From Gambelia wislizenii (lineage: Eukaryota > Chordata > Lepidosauria > Squamata > Crotaphytidae), in NCBI GenBank assembly GCA_030847615.1, contig JAUMIR010000004.1, positions 223,003,001 to 223,067,000 of the forward strand: a stretch of DNA of 64,000 bases. Direction: 5' to 3'. The notes beneath the pieces were generated by a model, which searched no databases, was not told the origin of the DNA, and saw only the letters and a program-made list of their open reading frames with translations. Each line of letters opens with the position of its first letter. The stretch's first letter is position 1. The position numbers were made by a program, and so were the translations under genes. Below, in pieces: positions 11,251-20,150 of this stretch.

Positions 11251-12445
11251 TTCATAGACTCATATAATTATAGAGTTACAATGTTCGGCAATGATCATCT
11301 AGTCCTGCCTCCTTCCATACAGGAATAAAAGCACACCTAAAAGATGGCCATCCAACCTCTTTTTAAAGACCTCCAAAGAAGAGTCCACCACCCTTTGAGG
11401 TAGTCTATTCCACTCTCAAACAGTTCCTGCAATCAAGAAGTTCTTACTAATGTTTAAGTCTCTCTTTTTTTTCTTTGCTTTTTTTTTGTAATCTGAATCC
11501 ATTGGCATTTTTTTAAATTATATTTTTATTAATATTTTTCTTACAACGTTTAAAAACATTTACAAACATTACTTTCTTACACCCATTACTGTCTCATCTT
11601 TCCATTCAACACATATACATCTAAACACAAAAGTAACTTCCTCTTTTCCTTTTTGTCTAGTGATTTCTTTACACAATCCTTCTCCTCCCTCTTTCTTATT
11701 TCTCCATTTTAGTTCTGTTATGGCTGTCTTTCGCATTTTGTATTCTTAGTCTACTTCTTTATCACTCTATGCTTATTGTTGCCTCATCCCCCCACTTTTC
11801 TCTCCATAGTGGGATTAGAATTTTCCAATCATCACAATTTTTTTGAGATTTTTTTTGCATCCAACAACATCGTTAGTTTGTCCATCTCATACATATCATA
11901 TAGTTTTATTAACCATTCTTCTATTTTTGGTCCTTGTTGGCTCTTCTAATTCTTTGCATATATAATTCTTGCCGCCATAACCATATATAGAAGTATCTTT
12001 TAATGAATCCATTGGTTTATGACCCAGTTGCTGGAGCAGCAGAAAACAAGCTTGCTAAATGCCTGCAATTATTTAAAGATGGCTATGATATCGCTTCTCA
12101 GACTTCTCTTGTCCAAGCTAAACACACCCAACTCCTGAAGGATTCCTCATAGGGCTTGGTTTCCAGATCTTTAACCACCTTGGTTGCCCACCTCTGGACA
12201 TGCTCCAGCTTGTCAATATCCTTCTTGAAGTGTAGTGCCCAGAAGTGAACACAATATTCCAGGTGAGATCTGACCAGAGCTGAACAGGATAGTACTATTA
12301 TTTCCCTCAACCTGGACACTACAGTCCTGTTGATAAAGCCTAGAATTACATTAACTTTTTTTTACCACTACATCACACCTTTAATGCATATTTAGCTTGT
12401 GGTCTACCAAGACACCTAGACTCTTTTCACACGTACAATTAAATT
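11251..12445 (-). mobile_element. CR1 LINE 3' portion, inverse orientation, interrupted by L1
   Basis: It starts with the reverse of the CR1 tail (CATAGACTCATATAATTATAG) and continues through AAGATGGCCATCCAACCTC and TCAAGAAGTTCTTACTAATG. After an inserted L1 piece it resumes with GGAGCAGCAGAAAACAAGC and AGCTTGTCAATATCCTTC. A short remnant frame (12098-12319, minus) reads [16 protein letters not shown] and [15 protein letters not shown], typical of the CR1 RT C-terminus. Confidence 0.85.
11506..12003 (-). mobile_element. 5'-truncated L1 3' fragment with 12-bp TSD
   Basis: A 498-bp insertion in the CR1 above, flanked by identical TGAATCCATTGG at 11494-11505 and 12004-12015. Read on the minus strand it starts in the last part of an L1 ORF2 (coding for words such as FYIWLWRQELYMQR) and runs into an AT-rich 3' end. 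This shows a target-primed retrotransposition event younger than the CR1. Confidence 0.85.
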
Positions 12446-13240
12446 ACCCTACCTGAAGTCACCACTCCAATCAACATTAATTACTCCCTGCTTTCAATTA
12501 CTTTTTGAGACCCAGTCACAGGTGTCATATATTATGTCTATTTTTACTGCAACTATTTGTAACAGTTTGTATAATACAAAGCAGGGCTTGGTGAAGTTAA
12601 TTTTTGGATTAAAATATCAAGAATTCCCCAACCAGCAATCTGGGGGTTGTATATCTCCCTCCCCTTAAAAAAAAATGCCTAAGCTCTGCTTAAAATAGTA
12701 AAGAAGTGCTTTCACACCAGCTGTTTACTCAGGAATAACTACACTTTGTTCCCTCGTTTTTGTGGGCCTAGGATAGACACTCCATAGGGACTACCCATCA
12801 AAGGCCAGTACCAAAATTACAGCAGTGACTACAGTACATACTTACAATTGCCTCATTTATTACATCTTAAAAGTACATTATACCTTGGTCTGCCTTTTCT
12901 ATTTTTACCTGTTTCTAAAAATAGATATTTCATGAAAGGTTTACAGCAGATATGTAGGTGATCTGTAATGAACACGTAGGAAAGTGTTGCATAAATATTA
13001 TCCCAGACCCAAGCCAAATGACCATCTACTAACACTTGTTTTTATACCAAAGGCAGGCAAGGTAACATCTGGCAACATGGACCAACATCTGGTGCTGAAA
13101 TGAAACCCATATGTTCAAACTTTTTAAAGCACTTCTGGATGAAAAAACTAATCTTGGCATTCCTTTGCACTAAAAGGACTATGTTCAGTACAAAGTATTA
13201 GTTTCTCTCATTCTGTGTGGTTAACTCAATAGCCCTTCAC
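12446..13240. other. Unassigned, mostly unique sequence
   Basis: No gene or clear repeat was recognised. Confidence 0.4.
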
Positions 13241-13242
13241 AC

Positions 13243-13385
13243 GAGGGATGAGGAACACATGGTGCTCCAGATGCGTGGCCCTCTAGATCGCAATTCTCAT
13301 TAGTATTAGCCAGTATAGCCAGCAATGAAAGATCATGGGAGCTGCAGTCCAATAATGTCTGGATGGACACACATTCCTGATTTAA
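13243..13385. mobile_element. Degenerate palindromic hAT-like MITE
   Basis: GCTCCAGATGCGTGGCCCTC near the left and ATGGGAGCTGCAGTCCAATA with ATGTCTGGATGG near the right are the two arms of the same palindrome family as at 3247. Both ends are eroded. Confidence 0.45.
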
Positions 13386-13431
13386 GCAAGCATTTGTGCC
13401 AGGCCTATCAGGCTACCAGACCTGGCTTCAC

Positions 13432-13668
13432 AGAATCATAGAACTGGAAGAGACCACGGGGGCCATCCAGTCCACACACATGCCCCACCACACAGAAATA
13501 CACAATCAGAGCACTCCCAGCAGATAGCCATCCAGCCAAAGAAGGAGACTCCACCGTACTCCAAAGCAGTGCATTCCATTCTCAAGCAGCTCTTACCATC
13601 AGGAAGTTCTTCCCAATGTTCAACTGGAATCTCTTTTCCTGTAGTTTGAGTCCAGTGCTCCATGTCCT
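13432..13668 (-). mobile_element. CR1 LINE 3' end, inverse orientation
   Basis: It begins with the tail AGAATCATAGAACTGGAAG and GGCCATCCAGTCC, followed by CATCAGGAAGTTCTTCCC, and ends near GCTCCATGTCCTAG. It is 5'-truncated like most CR1 copies. It belongs to a slightly different subfamily from the neighbouring copy at 13830. Confidence 0.85.
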
Positions 13669-13719
13669 AGAAAGTTGTTGCTGTCTGAAAAGAATTGTAT
13701 TAAACAACCCAACTCTGAT

Positions 13720-13829
13720 AGCATACCACCATATCACCCTGAATACACTTGATCTTCTCTGATTCCAGAAGTTAAGCAGAGTGAGACCTTGTTAGTACCT
13801 GGATGGGAGACCTACTGGGAAGACCAGAC
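13720..13829 (+). mobile_element. 5S rRNA-like sequence, probable 5S-derived SINE head
   Basis: About 110 bp resembles a whole 5S rRNA: CATACCACCATATCACCCTG at the 5' side, the A-box-like region AAGTTAAGCAGAG, and the C-box GTTAGTACCTGGATGGGAG. It has many substitutions relative to a working 5S gene and no T-run terminator, so I read it as a SINE head or 5S pseudogene. It directly abuts the tail of a CR1 copy. Relatives with a LINE-derived tail are at 22421, 44777, 57601 and 60580. Confidence 0.75.
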
Positions 13830-15224
13830 ATAGAATCATAGAATCATAGAGTTGGAAGAAACCACAAGGGCCATCCAGTCCAACACCCTGCCATGCAGGA
13901 ATACACAATCAAATCATTCCCAACAGATGGCCATCCAGCCTCTGTTTAAAAACCTCCAAAGAAGGCCTCCACCATACCCCAAAGCAATGTATTCCACTTC
14001 CGAACAGCTCTTACTGTCAGGAAGTTCTTCCTAATGTTTAGGTGGAATCTCTTTTCCTGCAATTTGAACCCATTGCTCTGTGTCCTAGGACATTTTCAGA
14101 CACCGTTTTATCGTTGCTAGCGTGGGAAGAGCTCCCGGGAGAGGGACGGGGCTCTTGCGCATCAGGGGGTCATTTTCGGATGCCGTCGTCCCTCTCCCGA
14201 AAGCATCAGTGTCAGTTCCATGAAGCTTCGGAAGCCACAAAGCCATATTTTAAGCACGGGCAACTTCCGTGCTTAAAATATGGCTCTGTGGCTTCCGAAG
14301 CTTCACGGAACTGACACTGATGCTCTCAGGAGAGGGACGGCAGCGTCCGAAAATGACCCCCTGCCACGCAAGAGCCCCGTCCCTCTCCCGGGAGCTCTTC
14401 CCACGCTAGCAACGATAAAACGGTGTCTGAAAATGTCCCTAGTCTCTGGAGCAGCAGAAAACAAGCCTGCTCCATCCTCAGTATGACATCCCTTCAAATA
14501 TTTAAACATGGCTATCATGTCACCTCTTATCCTTCTCTTCTCCAGACTAAACATGCCCAGGTCCCTAAGCTGCTCCTCATAGGGCATACCTTCCAGACCA
14601 TCCACCATCCCGATCTCCATCCTCTGGACATGTTCCAGCTTGTCAATATCCTTCCTGAATTGTGGTGCCCAGAACTTGACACAGTATTCTAGGTGAGGTC
14701 TGACGAAAGCAGAATAGAGTGGCACTATTACTTCCCTTGATCTAGACACAATACTCCTATTAATGTAACCTAGAATTGCATTGGCTTTTTTAGCTGCTGC
14801 ATCACACTGCTGACTCATGTTCAGCTTGTGGTCCACTAAGATGCCTAGATCCTTTTCGCATGTACTGTCATCAAGCCATGTGTCACCCATCCTATATCTG
14901 TGCATTTCATTTTTACTACCCAAGTGTAGTATCCTACATTTCTCCTGTTGAAATTCATTTTGTTAGCATTGTCCCAGCTTTCTAATCTGTTAAGGTCATT
15001 TTGAATCATGATCCTGTCCTCTGGGGCATTAGCTACCCCTCCTAATTTGGTGTCAACTGCAAACTTGATAAGCATACCCTCTATTCCCTCATCCAAGTCA
15101 TTGATAAAGATGTTGAATAGCACGAGGCCCAGGATAGAACCCTGTAGCACCCCACTGGTCACTTCTCTCCAGGATGAAGAGGAGCCATTGGTGACTACCC
15201 TTTGGAGCCATTGATGACTACCAC
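13830..15224 (-). pseudogene. CR1 LINE RT C-terminus plus 3' end, interrupted by a palindromic MITE
   Basis: Minus-strand CR1. From its 5' side (15224) it reads [19 protein letters not shown], then the catalytic block as [10 protein letters not shown] (about 15049-15075) where CR1 RTs carry FADD. After a frame change come [19 protein letters not shown] and ILGYINRSIV, then [30 protein letters not shown] and RRIRGDMIAMFKYLKG. It ends with the 3' UTR and ATTCTATG-type tail. The first catalytic Asp is Val, so it could not polymerise. A 351-bp MITE (14088-14438) splits it. Confidence 0.9.
14088..14438. mobile_element. 351-bp near-perfect palindromic MITE, copy 2 (Harbinger-like)
   Basis: One long inverted repeat from GGACATTTTCAGACACCG to CGGTGTCTGAAAATGTCC, arms meeting near 14262 (CACGGGCAACTTCCGTG). 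It is flanked by CTA at 14085-14087 and 14439-14441. The uninterrupted CR1 at 33462 reads TGTGTCCTAGTCTCTGG across the same site with a single CTA, so this is a clean filled site/empty site pair proving a 3-bp duplication. CpG-rich, hence probably recent. Confidence 0.92.
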
Positions 15225-15494
15225 ATCAAGTGGGTGTAAGAAAGTACCCTGCCTGAAACCCTGGAGACCTAGAGAGTCAGAGGTGATAACACATAGGATT
15301 GCCATGTTGTATCCCCTTGAATCTGGGCATCTATTTTGCATATTATACAAATTATTATAATTGTGCATATGATTAATTTGCATTCTAATTGTGCAAATTC
15401 AGCACATCAGTACTTGCATTTTTCTGTACCATGATGTTTCAACCTTTGTTCCATTTTTATACTAACTATCCTTTCAGATAATTAGTACAGATGA

Positions 15495-15649
15495 GCATTT
15501 AAAGTGCTGGACTTGGAACACAGAGACCTAAATTCAGATCCCTGCTTTGATCATACAATTTACCTTGTGACCTTGGGTCATCACTACTTCTCAGAAAGTC
15601 TATTTTACAGGATTGTTGTAGGGATTAATAGCAATACAGAAGCAATATG
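15495..15649 (+). mobile_element. Old tRNA-derived SINE (MIR-like), split by a Tigger
   Basis: AGTGCTGGACTTGGAACACAG followed by CCTTGTGACCTTGGGTCATC and AGGATTGTTGTAGGGATTAA matches the general plan of MIR/CORE-type SINEs (tRNA head, 'gaccttgggcaagtcac' core, 'ggattgttgtgaggatta' tail). It is degenerate. The right end is cut by the Tigger element that starts at 15650. Confidence 0.5.
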
Positions 15650-15972
15650 CAGTTGTCCCTCCATATCCACGGATTTGATATCCATGGATTTAAGTATTCA
15701 CGGCTTGAAAATATTATTTAAAAAATAATCCAAAAAGCAAACCTTGATTTTGCCATCTTATATAAGGGACACCATTTTGCTATACCATTGCATATAACGG
15801 GAGTTGAGTATTCACAGATTTTGGTATCCATTGGGGGGTCCTGGAACCTGGCCTTATATAAGGGACACCATTTTGCTATGCCATTGCATATAGCAGGAGT
15901 TGAGTATTCACAGATTTTGGTATCCATGGGGGGTCCTGGAACCAAACCCCAGCAAGTATGAAGGGACAACTG
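15650..15972. mobile_element. Tigger/pogo-like element with internal 96-bp tandem duplication
   Basis: The terminal inverted repeats are CAGTTGTCCCTCCATA and TATGAAGGGACAACTG. TA follows the right end; the left flank is TG, presumably a decayed TA. Internally a 96-bp unit starting CTTATATAAGGGACACC occurs twice in tandem (15757 and 15853), each ending near GGGGGGTCCTGGAACC. No transposase; non-autonomous Tc1/mariner-superfamily element. Confidence 0.85.
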
Positions 15973-16194
15973 TACAGTGGTCACATCACCTCGTGTGGTA
16001 ACAATAATAACAACCACATGTCACATACATGCACTTATCATGCTAATGTATTCTCATAAGAACACTATAGTATTTTTTGCCAACAGTTTTCTTGTTAAAA
16101 AGTACAAATCCATAAAAAGTATCACAGAAAGTCCCTGGGAATGACTGCCATCTGACTTATAGGAAAAAGTACAGGGGACAGTAAGGACAAATTG

Positions 16195-17165
16195 ACAAAG
16201 CACACTTCATCCGCTTATACTTTGCCTCATCTTAAACCTACTTCTTTTGCCCCTTCCATTCTACCACTGTACCTCTCTCCCTTCTTTGCTTCACTTTGTA
16301 CCTTTGCCATGCCCTCCTCCCTTGGTTTTTGCTCTCTGCCACTCAGCCTCATTCCACCCTCCCTGTCAGGGGATGATGAGACAATCAATCCCCAGGTGAA
16401 GCCAAAAACTGTCTCAGCAGACTTGGTAGCAACCCTTTACCAAGAATATTCACACATAGAGTGTTTGACGTCCAGAAAACAGAAGGTGATTTTAATCTTC
16501 AGTAGTTTCAATATGTACAAGCAAAGTGCTACGCCAGGCATCTCAGGATCACAGGAAGAGAATGATCTCTGTTCTGTCTTGCTTTTATACACAGTACAGC
16601 ATTGGCTTAGCCAAGCACATGGTTACATTGCATCAGATTTCTACCTTCATGGCTTTGTACTGTAGTAACCCTCTTCTGATACAACCCTTTTCAAGCAGCT
16701 GTAGCATGATTAGCATGACTGGCAGTTCATGGAGTCAGTCATCATGACTCAACATGATTTCTGCAGTTGTTTGGCCATTTTAAACTCAGGGTTCAGTAAC
16801 CAATTCCTGACACTCCCTTGCCTCCTTGGCTCACTTTCTGACATCATGCCTCCCTCTCTTGCATCTTCCATCACCTTATGCCTCCCTCTCTTGCACCTTC
16901 CATCATCTTATGCCTTCTTCTCTTGCTTCTTCCGCTCTATCACTGTACCTCTGACCCTGCCCTGCCTCCTTTCCTCTCCCTTGCCTCACCTCACACTGTT
17001 GCCATGCCTCCTTCTCTTTCTTCATGCACCCCACCACTTGAATTTCTTACTCTTCCTTTGCTCCTCTTCTTCCCTTTCTCCTTGCCTCATGCTGCCACAC
17101 ACCCCTCCTCTTGCATCTTGCATTCACCTGCTGCACCTCCAACTCTCCCACCCCATCCATGAATA
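16195..17165. repeat. Pyrimidine-rich imperfect repeat tract (interrupted by the LTR)
   Basis: C/T-rich sequence with loosely repeated words such as GCCTCCCTCTCTTGCA (about 16851 and 16881), CTTCCATCA and CTTGCCTCA. The Leu/Ser/Pro-rich ORFs that cross it are a consequence of composition and have no domain. The LTR at 16364-16812 inserted into it. Confidence 0.6.
16364..16812. mobile_element. Solo LTR with 5-bp TSD
   Basis: A 449-bp segment starts TGTCAGGGG and ends TTCCTGACA (TG..CA ends with a 6-bp inverted repeat TGTCAG/CTGACA). It is flanked by CTCCC on both sides (16359-16363 and 16813-16817). A TATA-like TTTTATACACAG lies near 16584, consistent with a U3/R junction, which suggests the plus orientation. 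No internal retroviral or gag-pol sequence adjoins it, so it is a solo LTR left by recombination. The element family is not identified. It sits inside a pyrimidine-rich tract. Confidence 0.8.
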
Positions 17166-17606
17166 AACTACAGCTCCTCACCTCACCTATACTTTTCTTG
17201 CATTGCAGTGTCTTTGAATTTACCAGTAAGGTGTACACAGGGCCATCTTTAGCCTAAGCAGTTATGTGAACAAGCCTGTGATCATTGTATCTCATTCCTT
17301 GTTCTACCCATATAAACATTTAAAGTTTAAATATAAAATGCAAAGTTGGATCAAACAAATGACAAACAATGGGATTAAACCTTCTAAATGAAATGGTGCT
17401 TTCTGTTAATGCTTTCATTTTCATCCAGGCGTAGATTTCAGTTATAAAACTATCTACTCATGAGTAACATCCCCTCCTTGACTTTCTAGGGATTACTCAT
17501 CAATGACTGGTTCCTGAATTATGGCAATGCACATTGATTGTTCCATTTTACTTAGCCTCTCTGTAAGCCACCATCTTGAACACCTGGAAATACAAACTAC
17601 ATTGTA

Positions 17607-17833
17607 CAGTGGGCCCGCCCTATCTGTAGGCTAGCCACCTACGGATCCACAGAAGCATACGCAGATTGCCGTGTTCCATATTATTCAGTGGTGGCACATG
17701 CACTCGGCCAGGTCAGCATGCAGCTGCATGAATGTGCCACCATTGATTAATATGGGGCATGAGCATCCACGTTTTTTCCTATCCAGTGGGGAGAGGAGGG
17801 AGCCAAATCCCTGCAGCCATGAAGGGTCTGCTG
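17607..17833. mobile_element. Tigger/pogo-like MITE
   Basis: CAGTGGGCCCGCCCTATCTG at the left and CATGAAGGGTCTGCTG at the right are imperfect inverted repeats of the 'cagttgtccctccatatc' family, flanked by TA on both sides (17605-17606, 17834-17835). 227 bp, non-coding. Confidence 0.8.
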
Positions 17834-17839
17834 TACTTC

Positions 17840-18822
17840 AGCCTAAACACAACAGAGAACAAAGATTCCATGAAATTCTAATTATACTTTAGCTTTTATA
17901 CCTTCACTTCCACCATCCTTATAATGAGGGTTCAGTCAAAAAAAAAAAAGGAGCATATAATAGCAGTTTGCCATTCATTTTTTTAAAGCTGACCTGCAGT
18001 TCTGATTTGACTGTAGTCAAGCACAGTAATGTGTTAACCTTCTTTTTTTTATTGTATTACATACATGAAAACAATTAAAGCTGGGATTCTTTCCAGTATA
18101 TTATCATCCTTTTCTGTTCCCTCTGGCCTTTTTCCATCCATTTCAAAGAACGTATACAGCATCAACAGAACATTCCCTCATGCTGTGTGGGGTTTTCCTT
18201 TAAGGGTTTGTGTTGTTTTTTTTCTTCTTAACAACTGTCTGCCTTTCAAGCATAGCCAACTTACAGTCTATCATGGATGTGGAGCTGCTGCAGCAACAAC
18301 AAAAAGCAAACAAGCAAACTGACAAAAGTTGGGGTGGATGGTTTTTGTTGTTGTTGTTTAAATGTGTCATCAAATTAAATCCCAGATTGAAATTCTGCTT
18401 CATCGTTTATTGTCTTTCTTTTCTCCCCCTCTTCCCCCCTCCTCCATTGGTAAATGGTAATTAGAGTCAATAATCTTTTGCTGAGAGAGCACCTTGTCCT
18501 TAACAGTGTTTATATCATCATCATCAAAGATCTGCCTGGAGGGCCCTGGCGTGTTAATAATTTAAGGTGTGCACGGCCTAGTTATAGCAGGAAGCCTAGT
18601 TATTGAGTTTGTAAACCAGCTGATGATTTATGGGAACACCTTGCATGAGTCACACTCATTAAATAAAATGCTTCAGCTTAATAAGGAACATGGGGGTAAA
18701 AAACAGTCCTTCCTATTACAGGGGCAACCAGGCCATTGGAAAGTGTGCAGTTTGGTGTCACCTGCTGAATTGTGAGAGAATAATTTTGCCTCAGCTGCAG
18801 GACCCATGTTAGGCTGGCAATG
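17840..18822. other. Unassigned sequence, includes a candidate conserved element
   Basis: No gene was recognised. An A-run lies at 17940-17950 and (GTT)n at 18343-18358. Positions 18470-18675 are repeat-free with TAATAATTTAA and TTTATGGGAACACC words and look like a possible conserved non-coding element. Confidence 0.4.
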
Positions 18823-19860
18823 AATCATAGAACTGGAAGGAGTCTTATGGGCCATCAGGTCCAACCCCTTGCTCAGTGCAGGACCTCCAGCAGGTAGCCC
18901 CTCTTTTGGAAGACATCCAGAGAAGGAGACCCCATCAGCTCTCTAGGCAATTGGTTCCATTGCTGAACTGCTTTCACTATCAAGACGTTCCTTCTAATGT
19001 TCAATCAAAATCTACCCTCCTGTAACTTAAAACCATTTGACCTAGTTCTACCCTCCAACGTAGCAGAGAACAAGCCTGCACCCTTCTCTTTGTGGCAGTT
19101 CTTAAGGTGTTTAAAGAGTGTAATCATGTCGCCTCTCAATCTTCTCTTCAACAAGCTGAACATGTCCAGGTCCTTCAACCTTTTCTCATATGTTTTGTTC
19201 TCCATATTTCTTACCATCCTCATTGCCCTTCTCTGAAGTCTCTCTGACTTGTCTAGGGACATTATCACACCAGCCTTGTGTCTCGCAGCAATCACTTTAT
19301 AAAAGGAAGCAGGAACATACCTGTTGTAAAATGTTTATTCTCACACCTCTCTTCATTCACATGACTGTGCTCCTTTGGCAACTCCCTGGTGTGGTAGGTC
19401 CCTTCACTTCAATTCCAGGATAACTGCAGTCACGTAGCATGAGGGGGCCTGATTCTCCACCTCTCTCCTCCCCCCTTTCCCTCGCTATCCCAAAGCAGCA
19501 CAGAGTCAGACTGCTTTGGAACTGAAGAAAAGAGGGGAGAGGAGAAGAAACAAGACCCCGCATGCTACATGTCTGCAGTCATCCCAGAACTGATGTGAAG
19601 GGACTGACTGAACCAGGGGCAGCAGCAGAACAATAACGATATCGGCAGGGGTGCAACAGTAACAACTAGAATGCAAAGCAGCAACCGGATAGCCATGATG
19701 TCGTCTGATAAGTACTGGCCAAATTCATTACTATCACATTGAAATTCCACTGTTATCATCTATGTGTGATAAAATCCTATATCCTTCTTAAAATGGCACA
19801 TCCAGAACTGAACACAGTACTCCAGATGAGGCCTAACCAGCACAGGATATAAGGGGACTA
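18823..19860 (-). pseudogene. CR1 LINE (second subfamily), inverse orientation, interrupted
   Basis: The tail ATGAATCATAGAACTGGAAG is followed by GGCCATCAGGTCCAACCCC. The minus-strand frame 19005-19295 reads RRLRGDMITLFKHLKNC and EKGAGLFSATLEGRTRSNG, the CR1 RT C-terminal end, in a subfamily distinct from the other CR1 copies here. A TIR element (19257-19777) splits it; the CR1 resumes with TATCCTTCTTAAAATGGC and ends near 19860. Confidence 0.85.
19257..19777. mobile_element. 521-bp Harbinger-like TIR element with internal hairpin
   Basis: The ends GGACATTATCACAC and GTGTGATAAAATCC are inverted repeats. The flanks are TAG and TAT; the CR1 it interrupts is expected to read CTTGTCTATATCCTTCTT, so the duplicated triplet is TAT with one later change. 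A second inverted repeat lies inside: TCACTTCAATTCCAGGATAA and CACGTAGCATGAGGGG on the left pair with CCCCGCATGCTACATG and TCCCAGAACTGATGTGAAGG on the right (about 19400-19605). Confidence 0.8.
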
Positions 19861-19869
19861 TTACTTTCC

Positions 19870-20150
19870 TCAGCTGTTAGTCATGGAGAAAGCCCGCCTC
19901 CCCCCCCCCGGGCAAGGCAGCTTCTTCCGCTCTCACCGCTGCCATGGCCGGGGGAAGCTTTCTCCATGACTGCCCCAGCCACAGCAGCAGAGGCAGAGAG
20001 ATCAGAAGAAGCTGCCTTAGCCGGGGGGGGGGCTTTCTGTCTGACTGTCCTGGCCATGGCAGCAGTGGTGGCAAGAGTGAAAGAAGCTGCCTCGGCCGAC
20101 GTGGGCTTTCTCCGTGACTATCAGTCATGGAGAAAGCCCCCCCATCCACC
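19870..20150. repeat. GC-rich alternating direct/inverted repeat tract
   Basis: The word AGTCATGGAGAAAGCCC occurs at 19878 and 20123 and in reverse as GCTTTCTCCATGACTG at 19951. Between these, blocks with GAAGCTGCCT(C/T)(G/A)GCCG and CTG(A)CCATGGC(A)GCAG recur in both orientations with long G/C runs (19898-19911, 20020-20028). Both strands give Ala/Glu/Leu-rich ORFs that are composition artefacts. Confidence 0.6.

Noticed and set aside
13720..13829. Functional 5S rRNA gene
   Set aside because: Too many substitutions in stems, no T-run terminator, and relatives in the window are SINEs.
14303..14923. A 206-codon minus-strand ORF that looks like a reverse-transcriptase protein with a novel C-terminus
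   Set aside because: The last 40 or so codons are read through one arm of the inserted palindromic MITE (14088-14438). The fusion is an accident of insertion into a dead CR1.
16729..17166. Leu/Pro/Ser-rich ORFs, 145 and 94 codons, that could be taken for a secreted protein
   Set aside because: They lie in a C/T-rich imperfect repeat tract, overlap in two frames, and have no start context, domain or conservation signal.
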